DNA of 64,000 bases from Pseudomonas sp. RSB 5.4 (GTDB taxonomy: Bacteria > Pseudomonadota > Gammaproteobacteria > Pseudomonadales > Pseudomonadaceae). The position numbers and the translations under genes are program-made. Location: positions 5,084,501-5,148,500 of the forward strand of contig NZ_CP146986.1 in the NCBI RefSeq assembly GCF_037126175.1. Direction: 5' to 3'. Numbering within the stretch: position 1 is the first letter of the stretch; each line of letters opens with the position of its first letter. Shown one piece after another: positions 10,401 to 18,322 of the stretch. Below the pieces are notes generated by a model, which had not been told where the DNA came from, did not search any database, and saw nothing but the letters and a program-made list of their open reading frames with translations.

Positions 10401-11405
10401 GTAACGCGGGTGCAGGGCCGAGAGCTTGATGGAAATGCCCGGGCCTTCATAAATCCCACGACCGTGGGAGGCTTTGCCGATCGAGTGGATGGCTTGTTCG
10501 TACGACGCCAGGTACTTCTGCGCGTCATGTTCGGTCAGCGCCGCTTCACCGAGCATGTCGTAGGAATAACGGAAGCCCTTGGCTTCGAACTTGCTCGCGT
10601 TGGCCAGTGCTTCGGCGATGGTTTCGCCGGTGACGAACTGCTCGCCCATCAGGCGCATGGCCATGTCGACGCCCTTGCGGATCATCGGCTCGCCGCTCTT
10701 GCCGATGATCCGGCTCAGCGACGAAGTCAGGCCGGCTTCATTGTGGGTCGACACCAGTTTGCCGGTCAGCAGCAGACCCCAGGTCGCGGCGTTGACGAAC
10801 AACGACGGGCTGTTGCCCAGGTGCGGCTGCCAGTTGCCGGTGCTGATCTTGTCGCGGATCAGTGCATCGCGAGTGCCCTTGTCCGGGATGCGCAGCAGCG
10901 CTTCGGCCAGGCACATCAGGGCCACGCCTTCTTGGGACGACAGGGAAAACTCCTGCAGCAGGCCCTGAACAATGCCTGCACGACCGCCGGCACTTTTCTG
11001 GTTACGCAGTTTTTCCGCAATGGACGCGGCGAGTTTGTTGGTGGCTTCGGCCATCGGTGCCGGCAGGCGCGCCTGCTCGATCAGCATCGGCACCACTTCC
11101 GGCTCTGGGCGACGGTAAGCGGCGGTGATCGAAGCGCGCAGTACCGATTGCGGCAGGATGCTTTCAGCGAATTCGAGGAAGCACTGGTGGGCGTGATCGT
11201 TCTGGACTTCACCGGCGTCGTCGGCGTCCTTGGTGGTCAAACCGTTCAGCTCGGTCAGGGTTGCACCACCCTCGAGTTTTTCCAGGTAATTGAAAATTGC
11301 CTGCTTGATCAGCCAGTGCGGGGTGCGATCAATCGAGGTCGCGGCAGCCTTCAGGCGCTCGCGGGTCGGGTCATCAAGTTTGACCCCAAGGGTGGTGGTA
11401 GCCAT
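7452..11405 (-). CDS. putA: Trifunctional PutA: regulator, proline dehydrogenase, P5C dehydrogenase
   Basis: Oxidises proline to glutamate in two steps and represses the put genes when proline is scarce. The 1317 residues begin with a ribbon-helix-helix DNA-binding domain (about 1-47, TTTLGVKLDDPTRERLK). Next is the FAD barrel proline dehydrogenase (RLVKGAYWDSEIKRAQ, about 435-450). Then comes the NAD-dependent aldehyde dehydrogenase with SPWNFPLAIFSGQ, general base Glu in AETGGQNAM (about 880) and nucleophile Cys in SAGQRCSALR (about 914), and a C-terminal domain. ATG at 11405 has GAGG nine bases upstream; a longer frame upstream lacks support. It is divergent from putP across an operator-rich spacer. 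Confidence 0.97.
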   Translation of the reverse strand: MATTTLGVKLDDPTRERLKAAATSIDRTPHWLIKQAIFNYLEKLEGGATLTELNGLTTKDADDAGEVQNDHAHQCFLEFAESILPQSVLRASITAAYRRPEPEVVPMLIEQARLPAPMAEATNKLAASIAEKLRNQKSAGGRAGIVQGLLQEFSLSSQEGVALMCLAEALLRIPDKGTRDALIRDKISTGNWQPHLGNSPSLFVNAATWGLLLTGKLVSTHNEAGLTSSLSRIIGKSGEPMIRKGVDMAMRLMGEQFVTGETIAEALANASKFEAKGFRYSYDMLGEAALTEHDAQKYLASYEQAIHSIGKASHGRGIYEGPGISIKLSALHPRYSRAQYERVMDELYPRLLSLTLLAKQYDIGLNIDAEEADRLELSLDLLERLCFEPQLTGWNGIGFVIQAYQKRCPYVIDYVIDLARRSRHRLMIRLVKGAYWDSEIKRAQVEGLEGYPVYTRKVYTDVSYIACARKLLAVPEVIYPQFATHNAHTLSAIYHIAGQNYYPGQYEFQCLHGMGEPLYEQVVGKVSEGKLNRPCRVYAPVGTHETLLAYLVRRLLENGANTSFVNRIADQSISIQELVADPVAQIEQMATVEGGFGLPHPRIPLPRDLYGSERANSSGIDMANEHRLASLSCALLATAHNDWKAAPMLGCASSNEAPAPVLNPADHRDVVGHVQEATVEDVNNAIQCALNAAPIWQATPPAERAAILERAADLMEGEIQPLMGLLAREAGKTFANAIAEVREAVDFLRYYAVQARNDFSNDAHRPLGPVVCISPWNFPLAIFSGQVAAALAAGNPVLAKPAEQTPLVAAQAVRLLLEAGIPEGVLQLLPGRGETVGAGLVGDERVKGVMFTGSTEVARLLQRNIAGRLDSQGRPIPLIAETGGQNAMIVDSSALTEQVVIDVVSSAFDSAGQRCSALRVLCLQEDSADRVIEMLKGAMAESRLGNPERLSVDIGPVIDAEAKAGIDKHIQAMRDKGRSVYQVAIADSEEVKRGTFVMPTLIELESFDELQREIFGPVLHVVRYKRKDIDQLIGQINASGYGLTLGVHTRIDETIAKVIDNVNAGNIYVNRNIVGAVVGVQPFGGEGLSGTGPKAGGPLYLYRLLSTRPTDAIEQSFARGDAAVAPDVRLRDAMSKPLNAFKAWAESNQYADLSTLCVQYAAQSQSGITRVLAGPTGEKNSYAILPREHVLCLADVEGDLLTQLAAVLAVGGSAVWPESDISKALFARLPKEVQARIKRVADWHKDEVVFDAVLHHGHSDQLRGVCQQIAKRAGAIVGVQGLSQGETNIALERLVIERALSVNTAAAGGNASLMTIG

Positions 11406-11475
11406 ATTTTTATCCTCATGGTTGCCACAGTTGCGTGGCATCAGCTGGCGGCAAGATTAGCCGTGCGCTGAGTGA

Positions 11476-11836
11476 GGTGCAACCGGGTGCAACCCTTTTT
11501 TTGTCGGAAAAATAAACGCTTCGTCAGGAATTATTTTCTGGTACTGAAGTGCCGCTCTGGCTTGGTGCTTTTGCTTCTAAGCGAAGTGCTTGGACTGCGC
11601 TAAAAGGGAGCAAAAACCGCGTATTTATCGTTGTATTTGACTAGGTGCAACTTAATTGCCAGAAACTGGTTGCACCTTTTTTGCTTTGTTGCATAGCATT
11701 CGCGCCCAAGGTGCAACCGGGAATGCCCGGTGCATCGGCTGGTGGCTTTCCTGGGGAAACATCAGTCCTAAATGCGCGGGATCCCGTTTCGTCTGCCAAA
11801 CGTCGTCGTTTGTGGACGATCAATCACCGCTGCAAC
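11476..11836. promoter_or_regulatory. Cluster of PutA operator motifs (GTTGCA) between putA and putP
   Basis: E. coli PutA binds GTTGCA. Here the motif, mostly as the longer GGTTGCACC / GGTGCAACC, occurs at 11476-11484, 11486-11494, 11644-11652 (GGTGCAACT), 11668-11676 and 11710-11718. Shorter matches are at 11688-11693 and 11831-11836. Two sit next to the putA side and the rest on the putP side. That fits PutA acting as autorepressor of both divergent genes. TTGACT at 11637-11642 could be a -35 for putP overlapping an operator. The 11406-11863 gap contains no gene. Confidence 0.75.
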
Positions 11837-11863
11837 ATAAAAACAAAGCCAGGGCGTAACTTA

Positions 11864-13348
11864 ATGAGCGTAAGCAATCCAACACTGATCACCTTCGTGA
11901 TCTACATCGCAGCAATGGTGCTGATCGGCTTCATGGCCTATCGCTCCACCAACAACCTCTCTGACTACATTCTTGGCGGCCGCAGCCTGGGCAGCGTCGT
12001 GACGGCTCTGTCCGCCGGTGCTTCCGACATGAGCGGCTGGTTGCTGATGGGCCTGCCGGGTGCCATCTACATGTCCGGTCTGTCGGAAAGCTGGATCGCC
12101 ATCGGCCTCATCGTCGGCGCCTACCTGAACTGGCTGTTTGTCGCCGGCCGTCTGCGCGTGCAGACCGAGCACAACGGCGATGCCCTGACCCTGCCGGACT
12201 ACTTCTCCAGCCGTTTTGAAGACAAGAGCGGCCTGCTGCGCATCATCTCGGCGATCGTGATTCTGGTGTTCTTCACCATTTATTGCGCATCCGGCATCGT
12301 GGCCGGCGCCCGTCTGTTCGAAAGCACCTTCGGCATGTCCTACGAGACGGCGCTGTGGGCCGGTGCGGCGGCGACGATTGCCTACACCTTCGTCGGCGGT
12401 TTCCTCGCGGTGAGCTGGACCGATACCGTACAAGCCACGTTGATGATTTTCGCGCTGCTGCTGACGCCGATCATCGTGCTGCTGGCCACCGGCGGCGTCG
12501 ATACCACGTTCCTGGCCATCGAAGCGCAGGATCCAAGCAACTTCGACATGCTCAAGGGCACCACCTTCATCGGCATCATCTCGCTGATGGGCTGGGGTCT
12601 GGGTTACTTCGGTCAGCCGCACATCCTTGCGCGTTTCATGGCCGCTGACTCGGTGAAGTCGATTGCCAACGCCCGTCGCATCTCCATGACCTGGATGATC
12701 CTGTGCCTGGGCGGCACCGTCGCCGTGGGCTTCTTCGGCATCGCCTACTTCTCGGCGCACCCGGAAGTGGCCGGTCCCGTGACCGAGAACCACGAGCGGG
12801 TGTTCATCGAACTGGCGAAAATCCTCTTCAACCCTTGGGTTGCCGGTGTCTTGCTGTCGGCGATTCTCGCGGCTGTGATGAGCACCTTGAGCTGCCAGCT
12901 GCTGGTGTGCTCGAGCGCCCTCACCGAAGACTTCTACAAAACCTTCCTGCGCAAATCCGCCTCCCAGGTTGAACTGGTCTGGGTCGGCCGCGCGATGGTG
13001 TTGCTGGTGGCGCTGATTGCTATCGCCATGGCCGCCAACCCGGAAAACCGCGTGCTGGGCCTGGTGTCCTACGCCTGGGCCGGTTTCGGTGCCGCGTTCG
13101 GTCCAGTGGTGCTGATCTCGGTGATCTGGAAAGACATGACCCGCAACGGCGCGCTGGCCGGCATTCTGGTCGGCGCCATCACCGTGGTGGTGTGGAAGCA
13201 TTTCGAGGTGATGGGGCTGTACGAAATCATCCCGGGCTTCATCTTCGCCAGCCTGGCGATCTACATCGTCAGCAAGCTCGGCGCGCCGACCGCTGGCATG
13301 GTGCAACGCTTCCAGGCAGCGGAAAAAGATTTCCACCTGAACAAGTGA
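11864..13348 (+). CDS. putP: Sodium/proline symporter PutP
   Basis: Inner-membrane carrier of the SSS family that imports proline with Na+. It has 494 residues and about 13 hydrophobic helices. The N-terminal pattern YRSTNNLSDYILGGRSLG and SAGASDMSGWLLMGLPGAIY contains the Na+ and proline-binding segments conserved in PutP. ATG at 11864 (MSVSNPTLITFVIY) is chosen: the first helix follows at once and the longer upstream frame is not membrane-like. The ribosome site is weak (AGGGCG). It is divergent from putA, which uses the imported proline. A strong terminator follows. Confidence 0.96.
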   Translation: MSVSNPTLITFVIYIAAMVLIGFMAYRSTNNLSDYILGGRSLGSVVTALSAGASDMSGWLLMGLPGAIYMSGLSESWIAIGLIVGAYLNWLFVAGRLRVQTEHNGDALTLPDYFSSRFEDKSGLLRIISAIVILVFFTIYCASGIVAGARLFESTFGMSYETALWAGAAATIAYTFVGGFLAVSWTDTVQATLMIFALLLTPIIVLLATGGVDTTFLAIEAQDPSNFDMLKGTTFIGIISLMGWGLGYFGQPHILARFMAADSVKSIANARRISMTWMILCLGGTVAVGFFGIAYFSAHPEVAGPVTENHERVFIELAKILFNPWVAGVLLSAILAAVMSTLSCQLLVCSSALTEDFYKTFLRKSASQVELVWVGRAMVLLVALIAIAMAANPENRVLGLVSYAWAGFGAAFGPVVLISVIWKDMTRNGALAGILVGAITVVVWKHFEVMGLYEIIPGFIFASLAIYIVSKLGAPTAGMVQRFQAAEKDFHLNK

Positions 13349-13371
13349 TGCACTGAGCTGCGGCTCACAGG

Positions 13372-13410
13372 AAAACGGCCCGCGTCCTACAAGGAGGCGG
13401 GCCGTTTTTT
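13372..13410 (+). terminator. Rho-independent terminator after putP
   Basis: A nine-base stem ACGGCCCGC / GCGGGCCGT (13375-13383 and 13397-13405) is followed directly by a run of six T. It lies 27 bases after the putP stop. Confidence 0.9.
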
Positions 13411-13445
13411 ATGTCTGCAATATCCCTGACTCAGCATAGATCCCC

Positions 13446-13535
13446 TGTGGGAGCGGGCTTGCTCGCGAATGCGGTGGGTCAAATGAAATCAATGTCGACT
13501 GACACGGCCCTTTCGCGAGCAAGCCCGCTCCCACA
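13446..13535. repeat. REP pair
   Basis: TGTGGGAGCGGGCTTGCTCG and its inverse, about 40 bases apart. It lies in the 353-base space between putP and vgrG, which otherwise holds the putP terminator and the hairpin at 13663-13689. Confidence 0.9.
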
Positions 13536-13662
13536 GTTTTTCGGTGGTGATTTTGAGAGGGTTGTCTGTAGTCGGATACACCGATTTGCGAAGGCTTTTT
13601 CGCCAGAAAAAGTAGGGCAAATCTGATTTTCCCGTCACCCAACCAACACCCCTTGCCCCTCA

Positions 13663-13689
13663 TGCAGAATCGCCCGCCCTCATTCTGCA
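13663..13689 (+). promoter_or_regulatory. Hairpin just upstream of the vgrG ribosome site
   Basis: TGCAGAAT (13663-13670) is the exact inverse of ATTCTGCA (13682-13689), with an 11-base loop. The stem ends immediately before GAGAGA, the likely ribosome site of vgrG (start 13702). It could influence vgrG translation. No T-run follows, so it is not a terminator. Confidence 0.4.
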
Positions 13690-13701
13690 GAGAGACATCG
13701 G

Positions 13702-16700
13702 ATGTTCGCGCCTGCCAATCAACCGCGTTTTACGTTGACCCTCGAAGGCGCCCAGCATGACCTCAAAGTCCTTGAGTTCACGGGCAAGGAAGCCATCAGC
13801 CAACCCTTTCGTTTCGAGCTGGAACTGGTCAGTGAGCGCCCCGATCTGGATCTCGAAAGCCTGCTGCACTGTCCGGCGTTTCTTGGCTTCGATGCCGATG
13901 GCAGTGGTATTCACGGTCAGATTTATCGGGTCGGGCAGGGCGATTCCGGGAAACGTCTGACGCGCTATCACCTGAGCCTGGTGCCGCGTCTGACCTACCT
14001 CGGTCACCGCATCAACCAGCGGATTTTTCAGCATCAGACGGTTCCGCAGATCGTCGCGCAGATCCTCAAGGATCACGCAATCCTGCGCGATGCCTTCGAG
14101 TTCCGCCTCGGCAGCGATTACCCGGTGCGTGAATATTGTGTGCAGTACGCCGAGAGCGATCTGGCGTTCATTCAGCGGCTGTGTGCCGAGGTCGGTATTC
14201 ATTACCACTTTCAGCACAGTCCCGAAGGCCACGTGTTGGTGTTCGGCGACGATCAAACGGTGTTCCCGCGCCTGGCCGAGCCGACGCTGTATTTGCCGGG
14301 CAGCGGCATGGCGTCGACGGCGCCGGCCATCAAGCGCTTCAATGTCCGGGTGGAGACTCGCACCAGCGTGGTCACCCGGCGCGACTACAACTTCGAAAAG
14401 CCGCGACTGCAACTGCAAAGCCGCAGCGACAGTGAGCAGCGCCCGGTGCTCGAGGACTATCACTTTCCCGGCCAATTCAACGATCGAGAAACCGGCAGGC
14501 AACTGGCGCAACGTACGCTGGAAAGGCATGTCGCCGACTACCGTCAGGCTGAGGGCATCAGCGACGTATCCGCACTGGTTTGCGGACATTTCCTGCAACT
14601 GAGCGAGCATCCACGCCAGGACTGGAATGACCTGTGGCTGCTCACCGCCATCGAGCACCGTGGGCGACAACCGCAAGTGCTGGAGGAATCGGTCACCAGC
14701 GACGGGGAAGAATTCCAGGGTTACCGTAATACCTTTCTTGCCACGCCGTGGGAGGTGTTCTTTCGCCCGGCGTTGGGGCCGGAAAAACCGCGCATGCCCG
14801 GCTATCAACCGGCCGTGGTCACCGGGCCGCAAGACACGGAAATCCACTGCGACGAGTACGGCCGGGTCAAGGTGCAACTGGCCTGGGATCGTGACGGCGA
14901 GCTCAACGAGCATTCCAGTTGCTGGCTGCGCGTCGCCACGGGTTGGGCGCATGACCATTACGGCAGCGTGCTGATCCCAAGGGTCGGCATGGAAGTGCTG
15001 GTCGGTTTCATCGACGCCGATGCCGACAAGCCGTTGGTGATGGGTTGCCTACCAAACGCGGCAACTCCGCTGCCGTTGGACCTGCCCGCCGACCAGACCC
15101 GCAGCATCTTTCGCAGCCAGAGCAGTCCCGGTGGCGGCGGTTACAACGAGCTGCGCATCGAGGACAAAAAGGGCGCCGAAGAAATCTACCTGCGCGCCCA
15201 GCGCAACTGGACTCAGCATGTACTGCACGACCAACAGGTTCAGGTCGACAACCAGCGCAGCATCGTCGTCACCGGACTTGCCAGCCATGAACTCAAGGCT
15301 GACGAGCAGCGCATTACCCACGGTCAGCGCCAGACCGAAGTGAAACAGGATGATCACCTGACGGTGGTCGGTGATCGGCATATTCGGGTGAGCAATCAGG
15401 CCACCAGTGCCAGCGGACAAGTCCACCTCAGCGCCGGCCAGCAAGTGGTGATCGACGGCGGCGCGAGCGCGACGATTCAGGCCGGCGGACAGTGGATCAG
15501 CATCGGCCCCGGCGGGATTTTCAGTAGCGTACCGATTCAGGTCGGTGGCGCGCCGATGGCGGCGATGAGCGCGGCCCCGAGTGTGCCGGGTCTGCCGGAA
15601 AAACTGGCGGCCGCGCCCGCGGCGATCCTCACGCTGGCACAAATCATGAGCCTGAAAAGTGATGCGCCATTTTGTGAGGAGTGCGAGCGCTGCAAGGACG
15701 GATTTTGCCCGACCCCGACCCCGAGCGCGTTGACCCAATCCCCAAAGCCCTCAGCCCGGCCGGCGCCTTCGAGCGTTGAGCCGGGCTTTCATATTGTTGA
15801 GCAGGGAATGTCTCGCTCTGCGCTTGAATCGATACTGTTCCCGCAGCCAGATCCGGCCGTGCTGGAGAAATTTCGCAGCCTTAATCCGCAACTCACCCAA
15901 TACGCCAAACCTGGGCTACTGATCGTCCTCAGCGATCCGCGTAATGCGCAATGCACGCGGGAAGAGGCGTTGCTGATGGAGGCGGCGCAGAAAGTTGATG
16001 CGGCGTTGGCGCCGATGAGTGACTCGGAGGCCGAGTTTATGGCGCGGCATCATGGAGAGATTGAGTCGTTTTTATCGCAGGGTTCGACGAGCGTCGGGAT
16101 TGGGGCAGCGATGTTCAGTAATCACTTAAAAAATCTCGCAGGCACGTTGAGTGAGTTGGAGGCACTGCATAAGGAAACCTTCGATAAGCACGGCAAGCTT
16201 AAAGGCGCTGATTTCTTTGAAAAGCGAAAACAGTTGATGACGCAACTGGATAACAGCCTCAGTCCCTTAATGCGAAAAACGGTCGGTTTGCCAGATCACC
16301 CGAACCTTAGGAAAGCGCTGGGCATTTCCAGTCGCAGCCTTGTCCATCACTGGAGCAAGGTGGGTACTTCAGCCGGAATTCCGGGGTATGCGACGCATAT
16401 TGAGGGGGTAAGTAAAGCGAGCAAGGTAATAAAAGTGGGGGGCTGGATCGGAGTTGGGCTACAGGCCACAGCATCGGGAATTAAGGTCAAGGAGACCTGT
16501 CGAGAGGGTACTGAAGAGGCTTGCAGGAGAGTGCGGTTCACCGAAAGTGGGAAATTTAGTGGAATTGTCATGGGCGGAGCCGCAGGGGCGGCAATCGCGA
16601 GTCCGGTGTGTGCCGCTATCGGGCTTAGCACTTTGGGGGCTGGCGGAATCGCCTGCGGTCTTGTGTTGACTGGTTTGAGTACCGCTGTGTTGGGCAATAC

Positions 16701-16755
16701 TTTCGGGGATTGGGGCGAGCAAGGGGCAGATGTTGTCTACGAGATCCAGAAATGA
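13702..16755 (+). CDS. vgrG: T6SS spike VgrG with C-terminal toxin-like extension
   Basis: Trimeric puncturing tip of the type VI secretion system; 1017 residues, far longer than the ~650-700 of a plain VgrG. The gp27/gp44-like region is at about 1-370, the gp5 OB domain at about 375-450 (DEYGRVKVQLAWDRDG), and the beta-helix at about 480-640. A Cys cluster CEECERCKDGFC follows (about 658-669) with a Pro/Ser linker. The extension has a LysM-like stretch (about 694-745, FHIVEQGMSRSALE), a helical region, then glycine-rich hydrophobic segments (about 905-928 and 950-1003, GIVMGGAAGAAIASP). That end suggests a membrane-inserting toxin. The extension is visibly more AT-rich than the core. The stop overlaps a membrane protein gene. 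Confidence 0.9.
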   Translation: MFAPANQPRFTLTLEGAQHDLKVLEFTGKEAISQPFRFELELVSERPDLDLESLLHCPAFLGFDADGSGIHGQIYRVGQGDSGKRLTRYHLSLVPRLTYLGHRINQRIFQHQTVPQIVAQILKDHAILRDAFEFRLGSDYPVREYCVQYAESDLAFIQRLCAEVGIHYHFQHSPEGHVLVFGDDQTVFPRLAEPTLYLPGSGMASTAPAIKRFNVRVETRTSVVTRRDYNFEKPRLQLQSRSDSEQRPVLEDYHFPGQFNDRETGRQLAQRTLERHVADYRQAEGISDVSALVCGHFLQLSEHPRQDWNDLWLLTAIEHRGRQPQVLEESVTSDGEEFQGYRNTFLATPWEVFFRPALGPEKPRMPGYQPAVVTGPQDTEIHCDEYGRVKVQLAWDRDGELNEHSSCWLRVATGWAHDHYGSVLIPRVGMEVLVGFIDADADKPLVMGCLPNAATPLPLDLPADQTRSIFRSQSSPGGGGYNELRIEDKKGAEEIYLRAQRNWTQHVLHDQQVQVDNQRSIVVTGLASHELKADEQRITHGQRQTEVKQDDHLTVVGDRHIRVSNQATSASGQVHLSAGQQVVIDGGASATIQAGGQWISIGPGGIFSSVPIQVGGAPMAAMSAAPSVPGLPEKLAAAPAAILTLAQIMSLKSDAPFCEECERCKDGFCPTPTPSALTQSPKPSARPAPSSVEPGFHIVEQGMSRSALESILFPQPDPAVLEKFRSLNPQLTQYAKPGLLIVLSDPRNAQCTREEALLMEAAQKVDAALAPMSDSEAEFMARHHGEIESFLSQGSTSVGIGAAMFSNHLKNLAGTLSELEALHKETFDKHGKLKGADFFEKRKQLMTQLDNSLSPLMRKTVGLPDHPNLRKALGISSRSLVHHWSKVGTSAGIPGYATHIEGVSKASKVIKVGGWIGVGLQATASGIKVKETCREGTEEACRRVRFTESGKFSGIVMGGAAGAAIASPVCAAIGLSTLGAGGIACGLVLTGLSTAVLGNTFGDWGEQGADVVYEIQK

Positions 16756-17141
16756 GATCGGATATTGAAATACTGTTCCTGTTAAGTGGTTTGGTATTGA
16801 TTGCCCTTATTTTTCTGTCGTCATTGATTTTGCTGTTTGTCGCTTATTTTTTTGCGCGGGATATCTTTAAGTGTTTGAGCAATTCACCAGCTGTTATTTC
16901 TAGAAAACACACCTTGGGATGGGAGCCGATTGGCCGATTTCTATTTATTAGTAGTGTGGGCACGCTCATGATCTTCTCGCGTAAATCCATACGAAATGGA
17001 GAGCTGGACGCCAAGGATTACGAAGCCTTGCCTGTAGGCTTGCGGCGGATAATTCTATTTCCCAATTGGATGATGTTGGTGTTAAGCGCCATTGCAATAA
17101 TCGGTGTGGTGTTGGGGAAGGTTAATGGTTGGTTGAGTTAA
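16752..17141 (+). CDS. Small membrane protein, probable immunity to the VgrG toxin
   Basis: A 129-residue protein with about three hydrophobic segments: SGLVLIALIFLSSLILLFV near residues 10-30, IGRFLFISSVGTLMIF near 58-73, and LVLSAIAIIGVVLG near 107-120. It matches no family I can name. The ATG at 16752 overlaps the vgrG stop as ATGA, so it is made with VgrG. A coupled inner-membrane protein behind an effector carrying membrane-active sequence is the usual layout of a T6SS effector-immunity pair. The gene is strikingly AT-rich against its surroundings, which points to transfer. The immunity role is inference. Confidence 0.6.
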   Translation: MRSDIEILFLLSGLVLIALIFLSSLILLFVAYFFARDIFKCLSNSPAVISRKHTLGWEPIGRFLFISSVGTLMIFSRKSIRNGELDAKDYEALPVGLRRIILFPNWMMLVLSAIAIIGVVLGKVNGWLS

Positions 17142-17268
17142 CCACTTTTCGATGATCAATCTGTTTTTGTCATTCAGGTTGTCTCTTTACGCTGGTTTGT
17201 AATTCAGCCATTTGTTTTTTGTAGATAACAGCATTCTCGATATTGTCGAGCGCTGCATAGGCCCTTGA

Positions 17269-17991
17269 ATGAATAAACTAATTCCCCAACATTGGTTACA
17301 GCGTCAGCCGTTAATGGCCGATGAGCAACTGTTTGCAGTTCTCAGCAGAACCAGCGATGGCGACCCGTTCAAGGTCTGGAGCGGGTCAACTACCGCACAA
17401 GCGCCAAGTCCGATTTGGGCGGACACTATTTACGCCGAGTGGGATGCCGTGATGCCCTTCGTGGGAATTGTCGCTGTGGACAGTGAGTTTCTCGATTGGG
17501 TGGCAACTACTGAATCTCTTGATTGGGGCTGGCTGGCGGTTTCTTCGGCGAGCCTTGAAGTGGTGGTTGAGCATTTTCGCAGTTTGACCCAGGTGTTGAT
17601 GCTGGACGGCAAAGCGGTGTTTTTCCGTTTTTGGGATGGGCGGTTTTTGTCGCCGATCTTGCAGTGCGAGGCGGTCAGCGCGGCGCAGCTGTTGCCGGTG
17701 ATCTCGCGTGGACTGATTAATGGTCAGGCCATTGATATCGGGGGGAAGGCGCAGGTTTCCGGGCTGGTGTTTCCATGGTGGAAAGTGCCGGAATCGGTGT
17801 TGGCAGCGGACGGAGCTGATGTTCAGGTCAGTAACGCTGTGCAGTGGCTGAGCGAGGAATGTCCGGCGTTGTTCGAGGCATTTCCCGAGTCGGTTTTGCG
17901 CTGCAAGGTCAGCCAGTTTTTTCGAGTTTCAGCGTCGGAAGATTTGACGCAATCGGCGTTATTGGCGTATTTGCAGGACGAAGCAGAATGA
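17269..17991 (+). CDS. DUF4123 protein, T6SS effector adaptor (Tap/TEC type)
   Basis: A 240-residue soluble protein. DUF4123 proteins load effectors onto VgrG. The signature region is VVEHFRSLTQVLMLDGKAVFFRFWDGRFL (about residues 100-128), containing the FRSLxQV and FRFWD elements typical of the family. It follows the putative immunity gene after 127 bases. Adaptor genes usually stand between vgrG and a separate effector gene; here the toxin-like part is fused to VgrG, so the cargo is unclear. It may serve the fused domain, or a lost effector. ATG at 17269 is the first in frame. The stop overlaps a short frame at 17988. Confidence 0.8.
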   Translation: MNKLIPQHWLQRQPLMADEQLFAVLSRTSDGDPFKVWSGSTTAQAPSPIWADTIYAEWDAVMPFVGIVAVDSEFLDWVATTESLDWGWLAVSSASLEVVVEHFRSLTQVLMLDGKAVFFRFWDGRFLSPILQCEAVSAAQLLPVISRGLINGQAIDIGGKAQVSGLVFPWWKVPESVLAADGADVQVSNAVQWLSEECPALFEAFPESVLRCKVSQFFRVSASEDLTQSALLAYLQDEAE

Positions 17992-18164
17992 AATTTCCGG
18001 GCGAAGACTTCGGAAATTTCCCGCGAGTTGCGGCGGATTTCATGAACTGGTGGGCGGTGGGTTGCGGGGATAGTCTTTTCGTTGTCACTGCGAGAGTGGT
18101 GGCAGGGTGTAGGAACCCGAACTTCAAATGTGCATCAGTACCGTCGATTGGTTGCGACACTTAA
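17988..18164 (+). pseudogene. 58-codon frame coupled to the DUF4123 gene, possible effector remnant
   Basis: The ATG at 17988 overlaps the adaptor stop as ATGA. The frame reads MKFPGEDFGNFPRVAADFMN at the start and ends inside the structured repeat that begins near 18119. This is where an effector gene would be expected, so it may be the 5' stump of one cut by the repeat element. The alternative is a chance frame. No family is recognised. Confidence 0.3.
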
Positions 18165-18263
18165 CCAGTGTCCACAACGCCTTTCATGGCGGCTGTGTGC
18201 GGGACACGTTTCGACGTGGCTGATTTGAAGTTCCTCAGTTCCTACTCCCGCGCATGGCTGCCA
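18119..18263 (+). ncRNA. Structured leader-like element with interleaved inverted repeats
   Basis: Several inverted repeats lie in 145 bases. GAACTTCAAAT (18119-18129) pairs with ATTTGAAGTTC (18223-18233). GACAC (18156-18160) pairs with GTGTC (18168-18172). CACGT (18205-18209) pairs with ACGTG (18214-18218) around a TTCG loop. An 18-base arm at 18187-18204 (TGGCGGCTGTGTGCGGGA) pairs with 18246-18263. The first and last pairings cross, so they are alternative folds or a pseudoknot. Similar GGCGGCTGTG...CAGCTGCC leaders precede small DUF3077-type genes in fluorescens-group genomes as I recall. The next gene starts at 18323. Confidence 0.45.
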
Positions 18264-18322
18264 CCCAAACCCGTAGGAAGGTCGATGGCAGTCTCAATTT
18301 AGAACTTCGAGAATGCTCAAAT

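Noticed and set aside
7254..11471. 1405-codon open frame on the plus strand opposite putA
   Set aside because: Mirror frame of a high-GC gene; its protein is Arg/His/Gln-rich with no family, while the putA strand carries all expected motifs.
17909..18160. 83-codon minus-strand frame MSQPIDGTDAHLKF across the end of the DUF4123 gene
   Set aside because: It runs through the structured repeat and antisense to a real gene; no ribosome site. It is probably a by-product of the repeat sequence.
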